Shown: positions 41,486 through 52,953, counted from the stretch's first letter. The stretch is 64,000 nucleotides of DNA from Alloalcanivorax xenomutans (GCF_900217905.1 NZ_OBMO01000016.1:1-64000); one strand, 5' to 3'. A program made the numbers and translations. The notes: generated by a model from the letters alone, not told the origin.

Positions 41486-42619
41486 TTAAAGCCCGTCAAA
41501 AAAGCGCTTCACGCCCTCGAACCAGCTGGTTCGGCGGGGATTGTGCCGATTACCACCCTTGTCCAGGGAGGACTGGAATTTGCGCAACAGATCTTTCTGC
41601 TCGCTGCTCAGCTTGACCGGGGTCTCCACCACCACCTTGCAGATCAGGTCGCCCGGCGGACCACCCCGCACCGGGGTCACCCCCTTGCCACGCAGCCGGA
41701 ACAGCTTACCGGTCTGCGTCTCCGGCGGCACCTTGAGTTTGACCTTGCCGTTCAAGGTGGGCACATCCTGTTCACCGCCCAGAGCGGCGTCCACGAAACT
41801 CACCGGCACCTCGCAGTGCAGATCGCTGCCGTCACGCTTGAAAATCTCGTGCTCACGCACCGCCACCTGGACATACAAGTCGCCAGCCGGCGCCCCGTGC
41901 ATGCCCGCCTCACCCTCACCGGCCAGACGGATACGGTCACCGGTATCCACTCCCGGCGGGATCTTAACGGACAGCGTCTTGGTATTTTGCACCCGGCCCT
42001 GGCCGCCACAGTTGCGGCACGGATTCTTGACGATCCGGCCTTCGCCGTGACAGGCCGGACAGGTCTGCTGCACGGTGAAGAAGCCCTGCTGCATGCGCAC
42101 CTGCCCCATACCGTTACAGGTGGGACAAGTCACCGGCTCCTCGCCGGCTTCAGCCCCCGTGCCATGGCACACCTCACAGCTGTCCCAGGAGGGAATCCTG
42201 ATCTTCTCCTCACAGCCGCGTACCGCCTGTTCCAGGCTGAGCTCCAGGGTATAGCGCAGATCCGCGCCACGGGCCGGGCCGCGGCCACCACGGCCGCCGC
42301 CACCGAAGATGTCGCCAAAAATATCGCCGAAGATGTCGCCGAAGCCGCCGCCACCGAAACCTCCGGCACCGGCTCCGCCGAAGCCACCCTGGCCTTCCAC
42401 TCCGGCATGGCCGAAGCGGTCGTAGGCAGCTCGTTTGTCCTCGTCGGACAGGACCTCGTAGGCCTCCTTGGCTTCCTTGAATTTGGCCACCGCCTCGGCG
42501 TCATCCGGATTACGGTCCGGATGGTATTTCATCGCCAGGCGTCGATAGGCCTTTTTCAGATCCTGCTGACTGGCGTCCTTGGACACCCCCAGCACTTCGT
42601 AATAATCGCGTTTGGACAT
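41486..42619 (-). CDS. dnaJ: Chaperone protein DnaJ
   Basis: DnaJ delivers unfolded clients to DnaK and stimulates its ATPase. The 377-aa protein has a J domain ([40 protein letters not shown], with HPD), a Gly/Phe-rich linker (about 75-110) and four CxxCxGxG zinc repeats ([32 protein letters not shown]). The C-terminal substrate domains contain [21 protein letters not shown]. It follows dnaK after a spacer with a strong hairpin and is a class A J protein of normal length. Confidence 0.97.
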   Translation of the reverse strand: MSKRDYYEVLGVSKDASQQDLKKAYRRLAMKYHPDRNPDDAEAVAKFKEAKEAYEVLSDEDKRAAYDRFGHAGVEGQGGFGGAGAGGFGGGGFGDIFGDIFGDIFGGGGRGGRGPARGADLRYTLELSLEQAVRGCEEKIRIPSWDSCEVCHGTGAEAGEEPVTCPTCNGMGQVRMQQGFFTVQQTCPACHGEGRIVKNPCRNCGGQGRVQNTKTLSVKIPPGVDTGDRIRLAGEGEAGMHGAPAGDLYVQVAVREHEIFKRDGSDLHCEVPVSFVDAALGGEQDVPTLNGKVKLKVPPETQTGKLFRLRGKGVTPVRGGPPGDLICKVVVETPVKLSSEQKDLLRKFQSSLDKGGNRHNPRRTSWFEGVKRFFDGL

Positions 42620-42657
42620 AGTGAGCCTTTATATGGCGCCAGACGCCGAACGCCGGA

Positions 42658-42688
42658 CGCTTGGCGCTGCTCTCGGCAGCGCCAAGCG
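42658..42688. repeat. Hairpin in the dnaK-dnaJ spacer
   Basis: CGCTTGGCGCTGC (42658-42670) and GCAGCGCCAAGCG (42676-42688) form a perfect 13-bp stem around a five-base loop. Further partial pairing lies outside it. It has no T-run, so differential mRNA stability between dnaK and dnaJ is more likely than termination. Confidence 0.75.
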
Positions 42689-42717
42689 CCCGGCGTCAAC
42701 GTCCGGCGGATTTCGAC

Positions 42718-44640
<1,923 letters not shown>

Positions 44641-44716
44641 AACGTCTGTTTCTCCTTCACACGATCCGAATGCCAAAGGCCACCCGGACAGTTGAACCTC
44701 AATGAACTTGCCAGCT

Positions 44717-44744
44717 ATATGGCGGCGCCCCGAGTCTTTTCAAG
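44717..44744 (-). promoter_or_regulatory. Sigma32-type promoter of dnaK
   Basis: On the minus strand CTTGAAA (44744-44738) is followed after 13 bp by CGCCATAT (44724-44717). This matches the heat-shock consensus CTTGAAA and CCCCATNT, with one mismatch in the -10. Confidence 0.82.
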
Positions 44745-44753
44745 GGAGCCGGA

Positions 44754-45347
44754 TCAACCTTCCGCCTTGCTGACCACCACCCGCGCCGGACGGATCAAGC
44801 GGCCGTTGAGCAGGTAGCCTTTCTCCAGTACGTCAATCACGGTATTGGGCTCCGCCCCGGGGGCCGGAATCATCGTCATTGCTTCGTGACGCTCCGGATT
44901 GAAGGGCTCGCCGTGGGGATCCACCTGCTCCAGGTTGTGCCGGCCGAAGGCATCCATCAGCACCTTCAGCGTCAGCTCAAGACCCTCGCGGGCGGGCTTG
45001 AGCGCCTCATCCTCGGCATCCAGGGTGGACAGGCCACGCTCCAGACTGTCCGCCACGGACAGCAGATCACCGGCGAACTTCTCCAGGGCGAACTTATGGG
45101 CGTTCTCCACCTCGCGTTCAGCACGGCGGCGCACATTCTGGATTTCCGCCTGGGCACGCAGGTCCGCTTCGGCCAACGCTTTCTCCAGACGCTGCATCTG
45201 CTCCTGCGCCTCAGCCAGCTGCCGGGCCGCATCCGGCTCCGCGGCGGCCTCTTCGTCAGCCACCTCGGCGGCAGGTTGGGGGTTCTCCAGTTCTGAATCC
45301 TGGGTCACCGCCTCATCTTGGGGTTTCTGTTTGTCCTGATCGCTCAT
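44754..45347 (-). CDS. grpE: Nucleotide exchange factor GrpE
   Basis: GrpE releases ADP from DnaK. The 197-aa protein has an acidic disordered N-terminus ([41 protein letters not shown]), a long coiled coil (about 50-105, [61 protein letters not shown]) and the beta domain with HEAMTMIP and [24 protein letters not shown] 45347 gives the typical N-terminus. It is preceded by a sigma32-type promoter and separated from hrcA by about 230 bases containing repeats. Confidence 0.96.
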   Translation of the reverse strand: MSDQDKQKPQDEAVTQDSELENPQPAAEVADEEAAAEPDAARQLAEAQEQMQRLEKALAEADLRAQAEIQNVRRRAEREVENAHKFALEKFAGDLLSVADSLERGLSTLDAEDEALKPAREGLELTLKVLMDAFGRHNLEQVDPHGEPFNPERHEAMTMIPAPGAEPNTVIDVLEKGYLLNGRLIRPARVVVSKAEG

Positions 45348-45399
45348 ATCCACTCCAAAATACCCGAATGCGGGATCCATCTCGGGAAGGCGGGCAAAG

Positions 45400-45427
45400 A
45401 TATGGGAACAGGTTGAGCGGATTCAAG
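45400..45427 (-). promoter_or_regulatory. Sigma32-type promoter of grpE
   Basis: On the minus strand CTTGAA (45427-45422) is followed after 14 bp by TCCCATAT (45407-45400), close to the CCCCATNT heat-shock -10. It lies about 50 bases before the grpE start. Confidence 0.8.
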
Positions 45428-45440
45428 GGCAAGCGAGAAA

Positions 45441-45580
45441 GCAGTTAACAGTTAATAGTGAAGAGCTAACAGCGCGCGCGAGGACACCTCCGAGCACCAA
45501 TGCCGTGCCCGCGCCCTCCCTTTTCGCGGAGCCGGGCCGCTATTCACTGCTCATTATTCACTGTTCACTGCTTTTCACAG
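45441..45580. repeat. Short AT-rich repeat words between grpE and hrcA
   Basis: 45441-45471 contains GTTAACAGTTAATAGTGAA then GCTAACAG. 45541-45580 contains the opposite-strand words TTCACTG, TTATTCACTG and TTCACTG. The same words in the reverse order occur before gluQ (111-140). They stand out against the GC-rich surroundings. Confidence 0.55.
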
Positions 45581-46618
45581 TTGATTGAGGGCGGCGGACA
45601 GGATGCGGGCGGTGATATCCACGGTGGGGATGACTTTTTCATAGTCCATGCGGGTGGGGCCGACCACGGCCAGCACGCCCACCGGGCCGTTTTCCAGCCG
45701 GTACGGCGCCGACACCAGCGAATACTCCTCGAACGGCTGGTAGCCGGACTCCCGGCCGATGAAGATCTGCACGCCATCGGCCTTCATGCTGCGCTCCAGC
45801 AAATGCAGGATATCGCGCTTGTGGTTGAAGGCGTTGAACAGGTCCCGCAGCTTGTCGATGCTGTCGGCCTGGGCGGTATCCAGCAGATTGGACTCCCCGG
45901 ACACCACGTAATCGGACTCTTCTTCCCCGGGCTGCCTCAAGGCCTGACCGGCCACGTCGAGGGTGGTCCGCATCAGCGCGTCCATCTGCGCCCGGTCCGC
46001 CGCCATGGTGCTCAACAGGCCGTCACAGATGGCGTCCAGGTCACAACCACCGTAGGTGTGATTGATGTAGTTTGCGGCCTGGCGCAATTCCGTCTCATCG
46101 TACTGGCGGGCGGTATGGATGATACGGTTTTGCACTTCGGAGCGGTTCACCACCAGAATCACCAGCACGCGCTGACCGGACAGCGGCAGGAACTCCACCT
46201 GCCTCAGCGTGCTGACCTGGCGTCTTGGCGCCGCCACCAGACCGGCCATGCGGGTCAGTTCCGCCAGAGTACGGGATGCCTGGGACACCAACTCCTGCGG
46301 CGACTGATCCGGTGCCAGCAACTGGCGCAATTCATCACGCAACTGCTGGTGATCCGGGCTGCGCATGGCGCTGGACGCCAGCAGCGTATCCACATAGAGG
46401 CGATACCCACGCTCGGTGGGCACCCGGCCCGCCGAAGTGTGGGGACTGATCAACAACCCCAGATCCTCCAGTTCCGCCATGATATTGCGGATGGTCGCCG
46501 GGCTTACCGCCAGGCCGCCCCCCTGGGCCAGGGTTTTCGAGCCCACTGGCTGGCCGTCACGGATGTGACGTTCCACCAGGGCCATGAGTAACCGTTGCTT
46601 GCGTTCGTTGAGTTCCAC
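45575..46618 (-). CDS. hrcA: Heat-inducible transcription repressor HrcA
   Basis: HrcA represses chaperone genes by binding CIRCE operators and needs GroEL for activity. The 347-aa protein has the winged helix (RKQRLLMALVERHIRDGQPVGSKTLAQGGGLAVSPATIRNIMAELEDLGLLISPHTSAGRVPTERGYRLYVDTLL) and the GAF-like effector domain with GPVGVLAVVGPTRMDYEKVIPTVD. It lies upstream of grpE on the same strand. I see no CIRCE (TTAGCACTC-N9-GAGTGCTAA) in this window, so its target is probably elsewhere, such as groESL. The grpE and dnaK genes here carry sigma32-type promoters instead. Confidence 0.95.
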   Translation of the reverse strand: MELNERKQRLLMALVERHIRDGQPVGSKTLAQGGGLAVSPATIRNIMAELEDLGLLISPHTSAGRVPTERGYRLYVDTLLASSAMRSPDHQQLRDELRQLLAPDQSPQELVSQASRTLAELTRMAGLVAAPRRQVSTLRQVEFLPLSGQRVLVILVVNRSEVQNRIIHTARQYDETELRQAANYINHTYGGCDLDAICDGLLSTMAADRAQMDALMRTTLDVAGQALRQPGEEESDYVVSGESNLLDTAQADSIDKLRDLFNAFNHKRDILHLLERSMKADGVQIFIGRESGYQPFEEYSLVSAPYRLENGPVGVLAVVGPTRMDYEKVIPTVDITARILSAALNQL

Positions 46619-46770
46619 AGCTGCCTTTCGTCACCCATTACTGCCAATCGGGATGGGCGGAGCGCCCACCCATTGCCGATTGTTGCCAGCGAAACGGTCG
46701 CCGTCCAGTGTTACTCCTCTTCACCTTGCTCTTACGCTCGCGGCCGGAATCGCCTAACATCAACGAGGCA

Positions 46771-46786
46771 CTGGTCAGAATAACAG
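46771..46786. promoter_or_regulatory. Possible LexA box of recN
   Basis: CTGG-N8-ACAG at 46771-46786 is one base from CTGT-N8-ACAG and lies about 80 bases before the recN start. recN is an SOS gene in most gammaproteobacteria. Confidence 0.45.
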
Positions 46787-46863
46787 TTGTCCGAGCCGCG
46801 CAGCGAGTACCGCCGCGCCACCCGCTACAAACGCCCAAACCAGGAAACACGGGGGTTCCGTAC

Positions 46864-48534
46864 ATGCTCACTCACTTGAGCGTTCGCCATTTCGCCACCG
46901 TCGATCAACTCGAGCTGGAACCGGAATCCGGCCTCACCGTCATCAGCGGCGAGACCGGCGCCGGCAAATCCGTACTGATCGATGCCCTTTCCCTGACCCT
47001 GGGAGAACGGGCGGATTCCGCCGTGGTTCGGCCGGGCTGCGAACGGGCGGAAGTGCTGGCCAGTTTCACCGTGGCCAACCACGCCCAGGCCAGGGCCTGG
47101 CTGGAAGAGCGGGAACTGGATAACGGCGATGACTGCCTGCTGCGCCGCACGGTCCGTGCCGACGGCCGCTCCCGGGCCTATATCAACGGCACGCCGGCCC
47201 CCCTGGCCGACGTGCGTCAGCTCGGCGAGTTGCTGATCAGCATTCACAGCCAGCATGAACACCAGGCCCTGCTGCATCGGGACACTCACCGCCAACTGCT
47301 CGACAATTTCGCCGGCGCCGGCGATCTGGCGGCTTCCGTGCGAAACGCCTGGCGCCAGTGGCAACAGGCCCGCCAGGAGCACGACCAGGCTCTCACCGGC
47401 GCCCGCGAACAGAACGAGCGCCAGGAACTGCTGCGCTTCCAACTGGACGAATTGGACGCCCTGTCTCTGGCCGAAGGCGAATTGGCGGAGCTGGATCAGG
47501 AACAACAACGCCTGGGCCACGCCGACGCCCTGATCCGCCTGTGCCAGCAATCCGTGGCGGCCCTGTACGACGGCGAGGAAGGCACCTGTAACGATCAACT
47601 GGGCCAGATCCGCCACTGGCTGGAAGAAGCCCGCGACCACGACAACGCTTTGTCGGAAGCTTTGGACACGGTGGAATCCGCCCGCCTGCAGGTGGAAGCG
47701 GCCGCCGAAGCCCTGCGTCACTATCTGGACCGCCTGGACCTGGACCCGGAGCGGCTGGCGCAAGTGGAAGAGCGCCTGGGGCAGGCCTACAGCCTGGCCC
47801 GCAAACACCGGGTGCGCCCGGAAGAACTGGTGGAGCATCACCAGCAACTGGCCCGGGAAGTGGACACCCTGGAGCACTTCGATGAGCACCTGGAGGCCCT
47901 GGCCAAAGCGGAGCAAGACGCCCAGGAACATTACATGAGCGAAGCCCGCAAGCTCAGCAAGGCCCGCAAGACCGCCGCCACCACACTCACTCGTCAGATC
48001 GCCACCCAGCTCAAGGCCCTGGGCATGAAAGCCGCCAGACTGGAAACCGTGGTGGAAGACGACAGCCCCGGCGCCGAAGGCCTGGATCTGGTGGAATTCC
48101 GTTTTTCCGCCAATCCCGGGCAGCCATTACGGCCGCTGGCCAAGGTCGCTTCCGGCGGCGAATTGTCCCGGGTCAGCCTGGCAATCCAGGTGATTTGCGC
48201 GCGCAACCTGACGGTGCCCAGCCTGGTGTTCGATGAAGTGGATGTGGGGGTCGGTGGCGGGGTGGCCGAAATCGTCGGCCGCCTGCTGCGGGAACTGGGC
48301 GAACACGCCCAGGTACTGTGCATCACCCACCAGGCGCAAGTGGCCAGCCAGGGACATCAGCACTGGCAAGTGCACAAAATTCAGGGCAAGAACACCACCC
48401 GCACCCGCATCCAGCCCCTCGCCCCGGATGCCCGGGTGGAGGAACTGGCGCGGATGCTGGGCGGCGTGGAGATCACCGACTCCACCCTGGCCCATGCCCG
48501 GGAAATGCTCGAGAAGGGCCAGGAAGTGGCCTGA
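46864..48534 (+). CDS. recN: DNA repair protein RecN
   Basis: RecN is an SMC-like ATPase for double-strand break repair. The 556 residues have Walker A GETGAGKSVLIDALSLTLG near residue 35, a long coiled-coil region (about 150-370), and then the ABC signature ASGGELSRVSLAIQ and Walker B LVFDEVDVGVGG, followed by the H-loop CITHQAQVAS. ATG 46864 gives MLTHLSVRHFATVDQLELE, the conserved start; the frame upstream is leader. A possible LexA box precedes it. It is convergent with fur. Confidence 0.96.
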   Translation: MLTHLSVRHFATVDQLELEPESGLTVISGETGAGKSVLIDALSLTLGERADSAVVRPGCERAEVLASFTVANHAQARAWLEERELDNGDDCLLRRTVRADGRSRAYINGTPAPLADVRQLGELLISIHSQHEHQALLHRDTHRQLLDNFAGAGDLAASVRNAWRQWQQARQEHDQALTGAREQNERQELLRFQLDELDALSLAEGELAELDQEQQRLGHADALIRLCQQSVAALYDGEEGTCNDQLGQIRHWLEEARDHDNALSEALDTVESARLQVEAAAEALRHYLDRLDLDPERLAQVEERLGQAYSLARKHRVRPEELVEHHQQLAREVDTLEHFDEHLEALAKAEQDAQEHYMSEARKLSKARKTAATTLTRQIATQLKALGMKAARLETVVEDDSPGAEGLDLVEFRFSANPGQPLRPLAKVASGGELSRVSLAIQVICARNLTVPSLVFDEVDVGVGGGVAEIVGRLLRELGEHAQVLCITHQAQVASQGHQHWQVHKIQGKNTTRTRIQPLAPDARVEELARMLGGVEITDSTLAHAREMLEKGQEVA

Positions 48535-48654
48535 CAAAACCCCACCGCCCGTGCCCTGAGGCACGGGGATTGGGTCGGGGAGCGGGGCTTGCGGGCGTGG
48601 CGCCGCTATGCGGCGTCGGGCTGGCTGGCGGTGAACCGGGCCTGGGCCGATCAG

Positions 48655-49059
48655 TTATTTGCGCTTCGGCTTAACGTACAACACCAGGGCGTGGTCGACG
48701 ATGTCGTAGCCGTGCTTGTCGGCGATCATCTTTTGACGCTTCTCGATTTCCTCATCGACGAACTCGATCACCTCACCGGTCTCGGTGCAGACCATATGAT
48801 CATGATGGCCCTCATCGGCCAGCTCGAATACGGCGGAGCCTCCCTCGAAATTGTGGCGCAATACGATGCCCGCCTGCTCGAATTGAGTGAGCACCCGATA
48901 GACGGTGGCCAGCCCCACATCCTCGCCGGCCTCCATCAGCGCCTTGTAGATGTCTTCCGCGCTGAGATGCCGGGAATCGGAGGATTCCAGTTGCTGAAGG
49001 ATTTTCACCCTCGGCAAGGTCACCTTGAGCCCAGCCTTTCTAAGATCCTGATTATCCAA
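48655..49059 (-). CDS. fur: Ferric uptake regulator Fur
   Basis: Fur is the Fe2+-dependent repressor of iron uptake. The 134-aa protein has the winged helix with LKVTLPRVKILQQLESSDSRHLSAEDIYKALMEAGEDVGLATVYRVLTQFEQAGIVLRHNFEGG and the metal sites HHDHMVC, followed by GEVIEFVDEEIEKRQ. The E. coli CxxC is not complete (single Cys in HMVCTETG), as in Pseudomonas-type Fur. It is divergent from bamE, the conserved fur/omlA arrangement. Confidence 0.97.
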   Translation of the reverse strand: MDNQDLRKAGLKVTLPRVKILQQLESSDSRHLSAEDIYKALMEAGEDVGLATVYRVLTQFEQAGIVLRHNFEGGSAVFELADEGHHDHMVCTETGEVIEFVDEEIEKRQKMIADKHGYDIVDHALVLYVKPKRK

Positions 49060-49150
49060 TGTACTTGCTCCGTAGCCGCCTTTTGGGGATCGCCTGACTT
49101 TCAGGGAACCTTGTTCCCCCCGTTCAAGTCTGTATTATCGCCCGAACATT

Positions 49151-49576
49151 ATGCCAAGTCGAAAACCCATGCCAAGGATCATCGCCCTTTTTGCCATATT
49201 GACCACCCTGCTGGCCGGTTGCAGCTCCCTGCGCTTCCCGGGGGTGTACCGCATCGACATTCCCCAGGGGAATGTGGTCACCGAGGATATGTTGTCCGGC
49301 CTGCGACCGGGCATGACCCCCGAGCAGGTTCGCTTCGTGCTCGGTCCGCCCACGCTGACCGACCCGTTCACCCCCAACACCTGGTATTACCTGCTGCAGT
49401 ACCAGCCGGGTAACGGGGAGATGGTGGAACAACAGATCGTGGTGCATTTCGACCAGGGACATTACAGTCATTACGACGGCCAGGTCACCAGCGATCTGCG
49501 CGAGCGCACCTCCGGCCACCAGGATCAAGAATTGCTGCGGCGCGCCGAGGACCGGCGCCAGGAAGCCGCCAACTGA
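49151..49576 (+). CDS. bamE: Outer membrane assembly lipoprotein BamE (OmlA/SmpA)
   Basis: BamE is a small lipoprotein of the BAM complex, which inserts beta-barrel proteins in the outer membrane. The 141-aa product has a signal peptide ending LLAGCSS (lipobox LAGC). The BamE core follows: FPGVYRIDIPQGNVVTEDMLSGLRPGMTPEQVRFVLGPPTLTDPFTPNTWYYLLQYQPGNG. ATG 49151 or ATG 49169 could start it; neither has a clear ribosome binding site. It is divergent from fur and convergent with rnfH. Confidence 0.94.
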   Translation: MPSRKPMPRIIALFAILTTLLAGCSSLRFPGVYRIDIPQGNVVTEDMLSGLRPGMTPEQVRFVLGPPTLTDPFTPNTWYYLLQYQPGNGEMVEQQIVVHFDQGHYSHYDGQVTSDLRERTSGHQDQELLRRAEDRRQEAAN

Positions 49577-49583
49577 TCCAATC

Positions 49584-49880
49584 TCAGCCTTGGCTGGCAC
49601 GCCGGGCCCTGGCCCGGCGTGCTGATTTCGGATCCGCTTTAAGCGGCCGGTAGATTTCCACCCGCTCCCCTTCCGCCAGCCTGCGCCCCGCCGGATTCGG
49701 CTCGACCTTGCCAAACACCCCCATGCTGACCCTCGCCGGATCCAGCCCATCGAAATGCTCGGCAATACCCGAAGCGGTCACGGCATCCAGCATGGAAGCG
49801 CCCTCCGGCACCTCCACCGCGATCAGCTTCTGCTTCTCCGGCAAGGCGTAAACCACTTCGACGCGAATAGTCCCAGCCAT
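49584..49880 (-). CDS. rnfH: RnfH-family ubiquitin-like protein
   Basis: This 98-residue protein of the UPF0125/RnfH family has a beta-grasp, ubiquitin-like fold: [81 protein letters not shown]. The C-terminus is strongly basic. The cellular role is uncertain. In E. coli and Pseudomonas it follows ratA as a ratA-rnfH pair next to smpB. Here ratA is missing and a symporter gene occupies that place, ending five bases away. Confidence 0.9.
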   Translation of the reverse strand: MAGTIRVEVVYALPEKQKLIAVEVPEGASMLDAVTASGIAEHFDGLDPARVSMGVFGKVEPNPAGRRLAEGERVEIYRPLKADPKSARRARARRASQG

Positions 49881-49884
49881 GGGC

Positions 49885-51285
49885 CTAACCTCCCAGGGCG
49901 CCGATCAGGGCATTGAGGAATACCGCCGCCACCGCCAGTGGCGCGACAATACGCACCACCGCCCGCCACACCATGTACAGCCCGAAGCTCTTCATCGCCA
50001 ACTCCTTGCGGGCCTGCGTTTCCTTCATGACCCAGCCGGCGAAAATGGCAATCGACAGCCCCCCCAGGGGCAACATCAGGCTGGAGGCGAGGAAATCGAT
50101 ATTCTGGAAGAAGGTGCCCACCAGGAAGGTCACGTCCTTCCAGTAATTGAACGACAGCACCGTGCCAACACCGATCACCCAGGCCGTCAGCCCCACGGCC
50201 AAGGCCGCCAGCGGCCGTCCCAGCCCCCGCTCCACCAGCCAGGCCACCATCGGCTCACCCAGGGAAATCGAGGAACTCAGCGCCGAGCACATCACCAGCA
50301 CGAAGAACACCGTCCCGACAATGACGCCAGCAGGCATCTGACCGAACGCCAACGGCAGGGTCACGAACAGCAACCCCGGCCCTTGAGAAGGCTCCAGGCC
50401 ATTGCTGAACACCACCGGAAAAATCACCAAACCCGCTCCCAGCGCCACCAGCGTGTCCAGTAACGCGATGATCCCCACGGTGGAGACGATCGACACCCGC
50501 CGGGTCTTGCCGGTACGGCGATCCTGGACCTCACGGGGCATATAGGCGCCGTACACCATGATCGCGCCCATCCCCAGGCTCAGGGTGAAAAACGCCTGCC
50601 CCAGAGCGGCCATTACCGCCTCGCCGGAGAGCTTGGAGAAATCGAAGTGGAACATGAAGTTCACGCCCTGGGCGAACCCCGGCGTGGTGCTGGCGTAAAC
50701 CACCAGGCCAATCAGCAGCACGAACAGCAGCGGCATCAGCACCTGCACCGCTTTTTCCAACCCCCGGCTGACGCCACGGGCCACCACCCACATGGTCAGA
50801 ACCATAAAGGCGGTGTGACAACCCAACATCAACCAGGCGTTCGCCTGCATCCCCTCGAAATGGGCCAGAGAGCCGGCGGCGGAGATGCCCTGGAAACCTC
50901 CCTGCGCCATGTCCCAGATGTAATAGAGCGTCCAGCCAGCGATCACCGAATAGAACGACAAGATCAGGAACCCGGCCAGGGCTCCCATGTAACCGATCCC
51001 GGCCCAGCGGCGGCTCACCTTGCTCTCCGCCGCCAGCTTTTTCATCGTATGCACCGGGCTCATGCCGCCTTTGCGCCCGAGCATCACCTCCGCCACCATG
51101 ATCGGCACACCGACCAGAGCGATACACAGCAGATAGACCAGCACGAAGGCGCCACCGCCATATTCCCCGGCGAAATACGGGAACTTCCAGATATTGCCGA
51201 GCCCGACGGCGGATCCGGTAGCCGCGAGAATAAACGCCCACCGGCTGGTCCACATGCCGTGGACCGGCTTGTCACCTTGCTTCAT
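49885..51285 (-). CDS. Sodium-dependent transporter of the NSS family
   Basis: The 466-aa inner-membrane protein belongs to the neurotransmitter:sodium symporter family (LeuT fold), which usually imports amino acids or related solutes with Na+. The N-terminal signature is [63 protein letters not shown], the unwound TM1 and Na+ site region. About 11-12 helices are visible. ATG 51285 ([10 protein letters not shown]) is chosen for the conserved MWTSR just after it. Substrate unknown. It lies where ratA is found in relatives. Confidence 0.88.
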   Translation of the reverse strand: MKQGDKPVHGMWTSRWAFILAATGSAVGLGNIWKFPYFAGEYGGGAFVLVYLLCIALVGVPIMVAEVMLGRKGGMSPVHTMKKLAAESKVSRRWAGIGYMGALAGFLILSFYSVIAGWTLYYIWDMAQGGFQGISAAGSLAHFEGMQANAWLMLGCHTAFMVLTMWVVARGVSRGLEKAVQVLMPLLFVLLIGLVVYASTTPGFAQGVNFMFHFDFSKLSGEAVMAALGQAFFTLSLGMGAIMVYGAYMPREVQDRRTGKTRRVSIVSTVGIIALLDTLVALGAGLVIFPVVFSNGLEPSQGPGLLFVTLPLAFGQMPAGVIVGTVFFVLVMCSALSSSISLGEPMVAWLVERGLGRPLAALAVGLTAWVIGVGTVLSFNYWKDVTFLVGTFFQNIDFLASSLMLPLGGLSIAIFAGWVMKETQARKELAMKSFGLYMVWRAVVRIVAPLAVAAVFLNALIGALGG

Positions 51286-51425
51286 GCAAACCTTACCCCT
51301 TGGTGAAATGCGATCATTGTGTTGATTTTGCGACAGGCGCTCAAGCCGCAAAACCGCAGGCCGTCCATGCCGGCATGCCAATGACGCTCGCTAAAGCACC
51401 GGGCTGTCTCTATAATCGCGCCCCC

Positions 51426-51902
51426 ATGGGCAAAGCGAAAAAAGCGAAAACACCATCCAGCACCGTGGCGCAGAACCGCAAGGCGCGCTTCGACTACCAC
51501 CTGGAAGAGCACTTCGAGGCCGGACTCGCGCTGGAAGGCTGGGAAGTGAAATCCCTGCGTGAAGGGAAAGCCAACCTGTCGGAGGCCTACATCCTGCTCC
51601 GCGACGGGGAGGCCTACCTGTTCGGCGCCCGCATCGAGCCGCTCCCCACCGCCAGCACTCACATCACCCCGGACCCGCTGCGCAACCGCAAGCTGCTCCT
51701 GCACCGGCGCGAACTCGCCCGCATCTTCAGCGGCGTGCAAAAGGACGGCTACACCTGCGTGCCGGTGAGCCTGTACTGGAAGCGCGGACTGGCCAAGCTG
51801 GACATCGCCCTGGCCAAAGGGAAGCAGAAGTTCGACAAGCGCGCCACCGAGCGGGAACGCGACTGGAATCGCCAGAAACAACGCCTCCTGCGCCGCAACT
51901 AG
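51426..51902 (+). CDS. smpB: SsrA-binding protein SmpB
   Basis: SmpB binds tmRNA and brings it to stalled ribosomes for trans-translation. The 158-aa protein has the OB-fold core: [60 protein letters not shown]. The basic tail helix is [31 protein letters not shown] 51426 gives the conserved MGKAKKAK start. Its partner, the tmRNA gene, is 600 bases downstream on the same strand. Confidence 0.96.
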   Translation: MGKAKKAKTPSSTVAQNRKARFDYHLEEHFEAGLALEGWEVKSLREGKANLSEAYILLRDGEAYLFGARIEPLPTASTHITPDPLRNRKLLLHRRELARIFSGVQKDGYTCVPVSLYWKRGLAKLDIALAKGKQKFDKRATERERDWNRQKQRLLRRN

Positions 51903-51941
51903 CGCGACGCCGAGGCGCGTTGATCAGGCAGTGCGGGACGG

Positions 51942-52226
51942 TCAGGAGGCAGTGTGGCGATGGTTAGCCATCAGCGCCTTTACCTCGTCACGGACACACC
52001 AGTAGAACAGCAACCAGGAGCGCAACACCGCCGGCAGGAAGTACACCGCGAACAGAATCACCGGCACCCGGGCGTCTCCGGAAACCCGTTCCACCACCAG
52101 CACACCCGCGCCATAGGCACAGAGCACCAGCAGTAACTGCAAACTGCGGGCCAGCAAGGGCCGCGCGGTTATTGGAGCCAGCAAATAGGTGGCACCCTCT
52201 TTGGCTGACCGAAAGATCGTCTTCAT
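51942..52226 (-). CDS. Small membrane protein of unknown function
   Basis: The 94-residue product begins MKTIFRSAKEGATYLLAPITARPLLARS and has two hydrophobic segments (about 29-48 and 57-76: LQLLLVLCAYGAGVLVVERV; VPVILFAVYFLPAVLRSWLLFYWC), so it is probably an inner-membrane protein. I do not recognise the family. ATG 52226 follows GAGGAGAAAACG, a good ribosome binding site; the longer frame upstream has none. It lies between smpB and the tmRNA gene on the opposite strand and interrupts the usual smpB-ssrA adjacency. Confidence 0.65.
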   Translation of the reverse strand: MKTIFRSAKEGATYLLAPITARPLLARSLQLLLVLCAYGAGVLVVERVSGDARVPVILFAVYFLPAVLRSWLLFYWCVRDEVKALMANHRHTAS

Positions 52227-52528
52227 CGTTTTCTCCTCAATGAATGACGATGCCTTGATCAACGGCCACTTTCTCAGTCTGATTGGGGGCTCGCTGTAAG
52301 TCATCGTGTGGATCACATGGGTGTCCCCGCAGCCCTTCGCTTTTGGCGCCTGGCCCGTCGGCACACCCAGCCGCACCCCGTGCGACGAACCCATAATGCG
52401 CCCGTCCGACGACACAACCATGACAACATGTACGATTGTCCGACAATTTATGTAAAGCTCTGCAACACGCCCTCCCGCCACTTGTTTTCGACTTCCTTGC
52501 CCCCATCTCGTACACTACGCAACCCCCA
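52227..52528. promoter_or_regulatory. Region upstream of ssrA
   Basis: No gene is seen. A -10-like TACACT (52511-52516) lies 12 bases before the tmRNA 5' end, with no clear -35. ATTGTC-C-GACAAT at 52435-52447 is a perfect palindrome with one central base and could be an operator for either flanking gene. Confidence 0.4.
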
Positions 52529-52886
52529 GGGGCCGACAAGGTTTCGACGCCGGTATTGAACTCTGTGGTGCATGCCGAGAAGGTCACGAGTCTCGTAAAA
52601 CATTTGTGGCATCTTTAAAGTAATCGCAAACGACGATACTTACGCACTGGCGGCCTAAGGCCCGCCTACGGTCAAGCGACCCAGCCTGTGGGGAAGCGCG
52701 ACCGGCATCGCTACACAGGCTCGCAGCAAAGTCCGCCCCGGGCCGCGCTGTTAAAACTTAAAGGGGCTCGGCTCTTTCGTCCTGCCCGTCGGGCTGAAAG
52801 GGCTTAAATCAATAGACACGGCTAAGCATGTAGATCTGCAGGCGGATTGCTGACGGACGCGGGTTCGATTCCCGCCGGCTCCACCA
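52529..52886 (+). ncRNA. ssrA: Transfer-messenger RNA
   Basis: tmRNA of 358 nt rescues stalled ribosomes and tags their products for proteolysis. The 5' end GGGGCCGACAAGGTTTCGAC and the 3' end GTTCGATTCCCGCCGGCTCCACCA form the alanyl acceptor with G-U pair and T arm. The tag frame reads GCA AAC GAC GAT ACT TAC GCA CTG GCG GCC TAA, giving ANDDTYALAA. Pseudoknot regions lie between. SmpB is encoded just upstream. Confidence 0.97.
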
Positions 52887-52922
52887 ATCAACGCTTCACC
52901 GATGAAAGACCGGTGAAAGCAA

Positions 52923-52953
52923 AGGGGCGCTCCATTCGGAGCGCCCCTTTTTC
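52923..52953 (+). terminator. ssrA terminator
   Basis: AGGGGCGCTCC (52923-52933) pairs perfectly with GGAGCGCCCCT (52938-52948) and is followed by TTTTT. Confidence 0.95.

Noticed and set aside
48535-48654. Terminator after recN (CCCGTGCC/GGCACGGG at 48548-48567)
   Set aside because: The stem is clear but no T-run follows, so I did not call it an intrinsic terminator.
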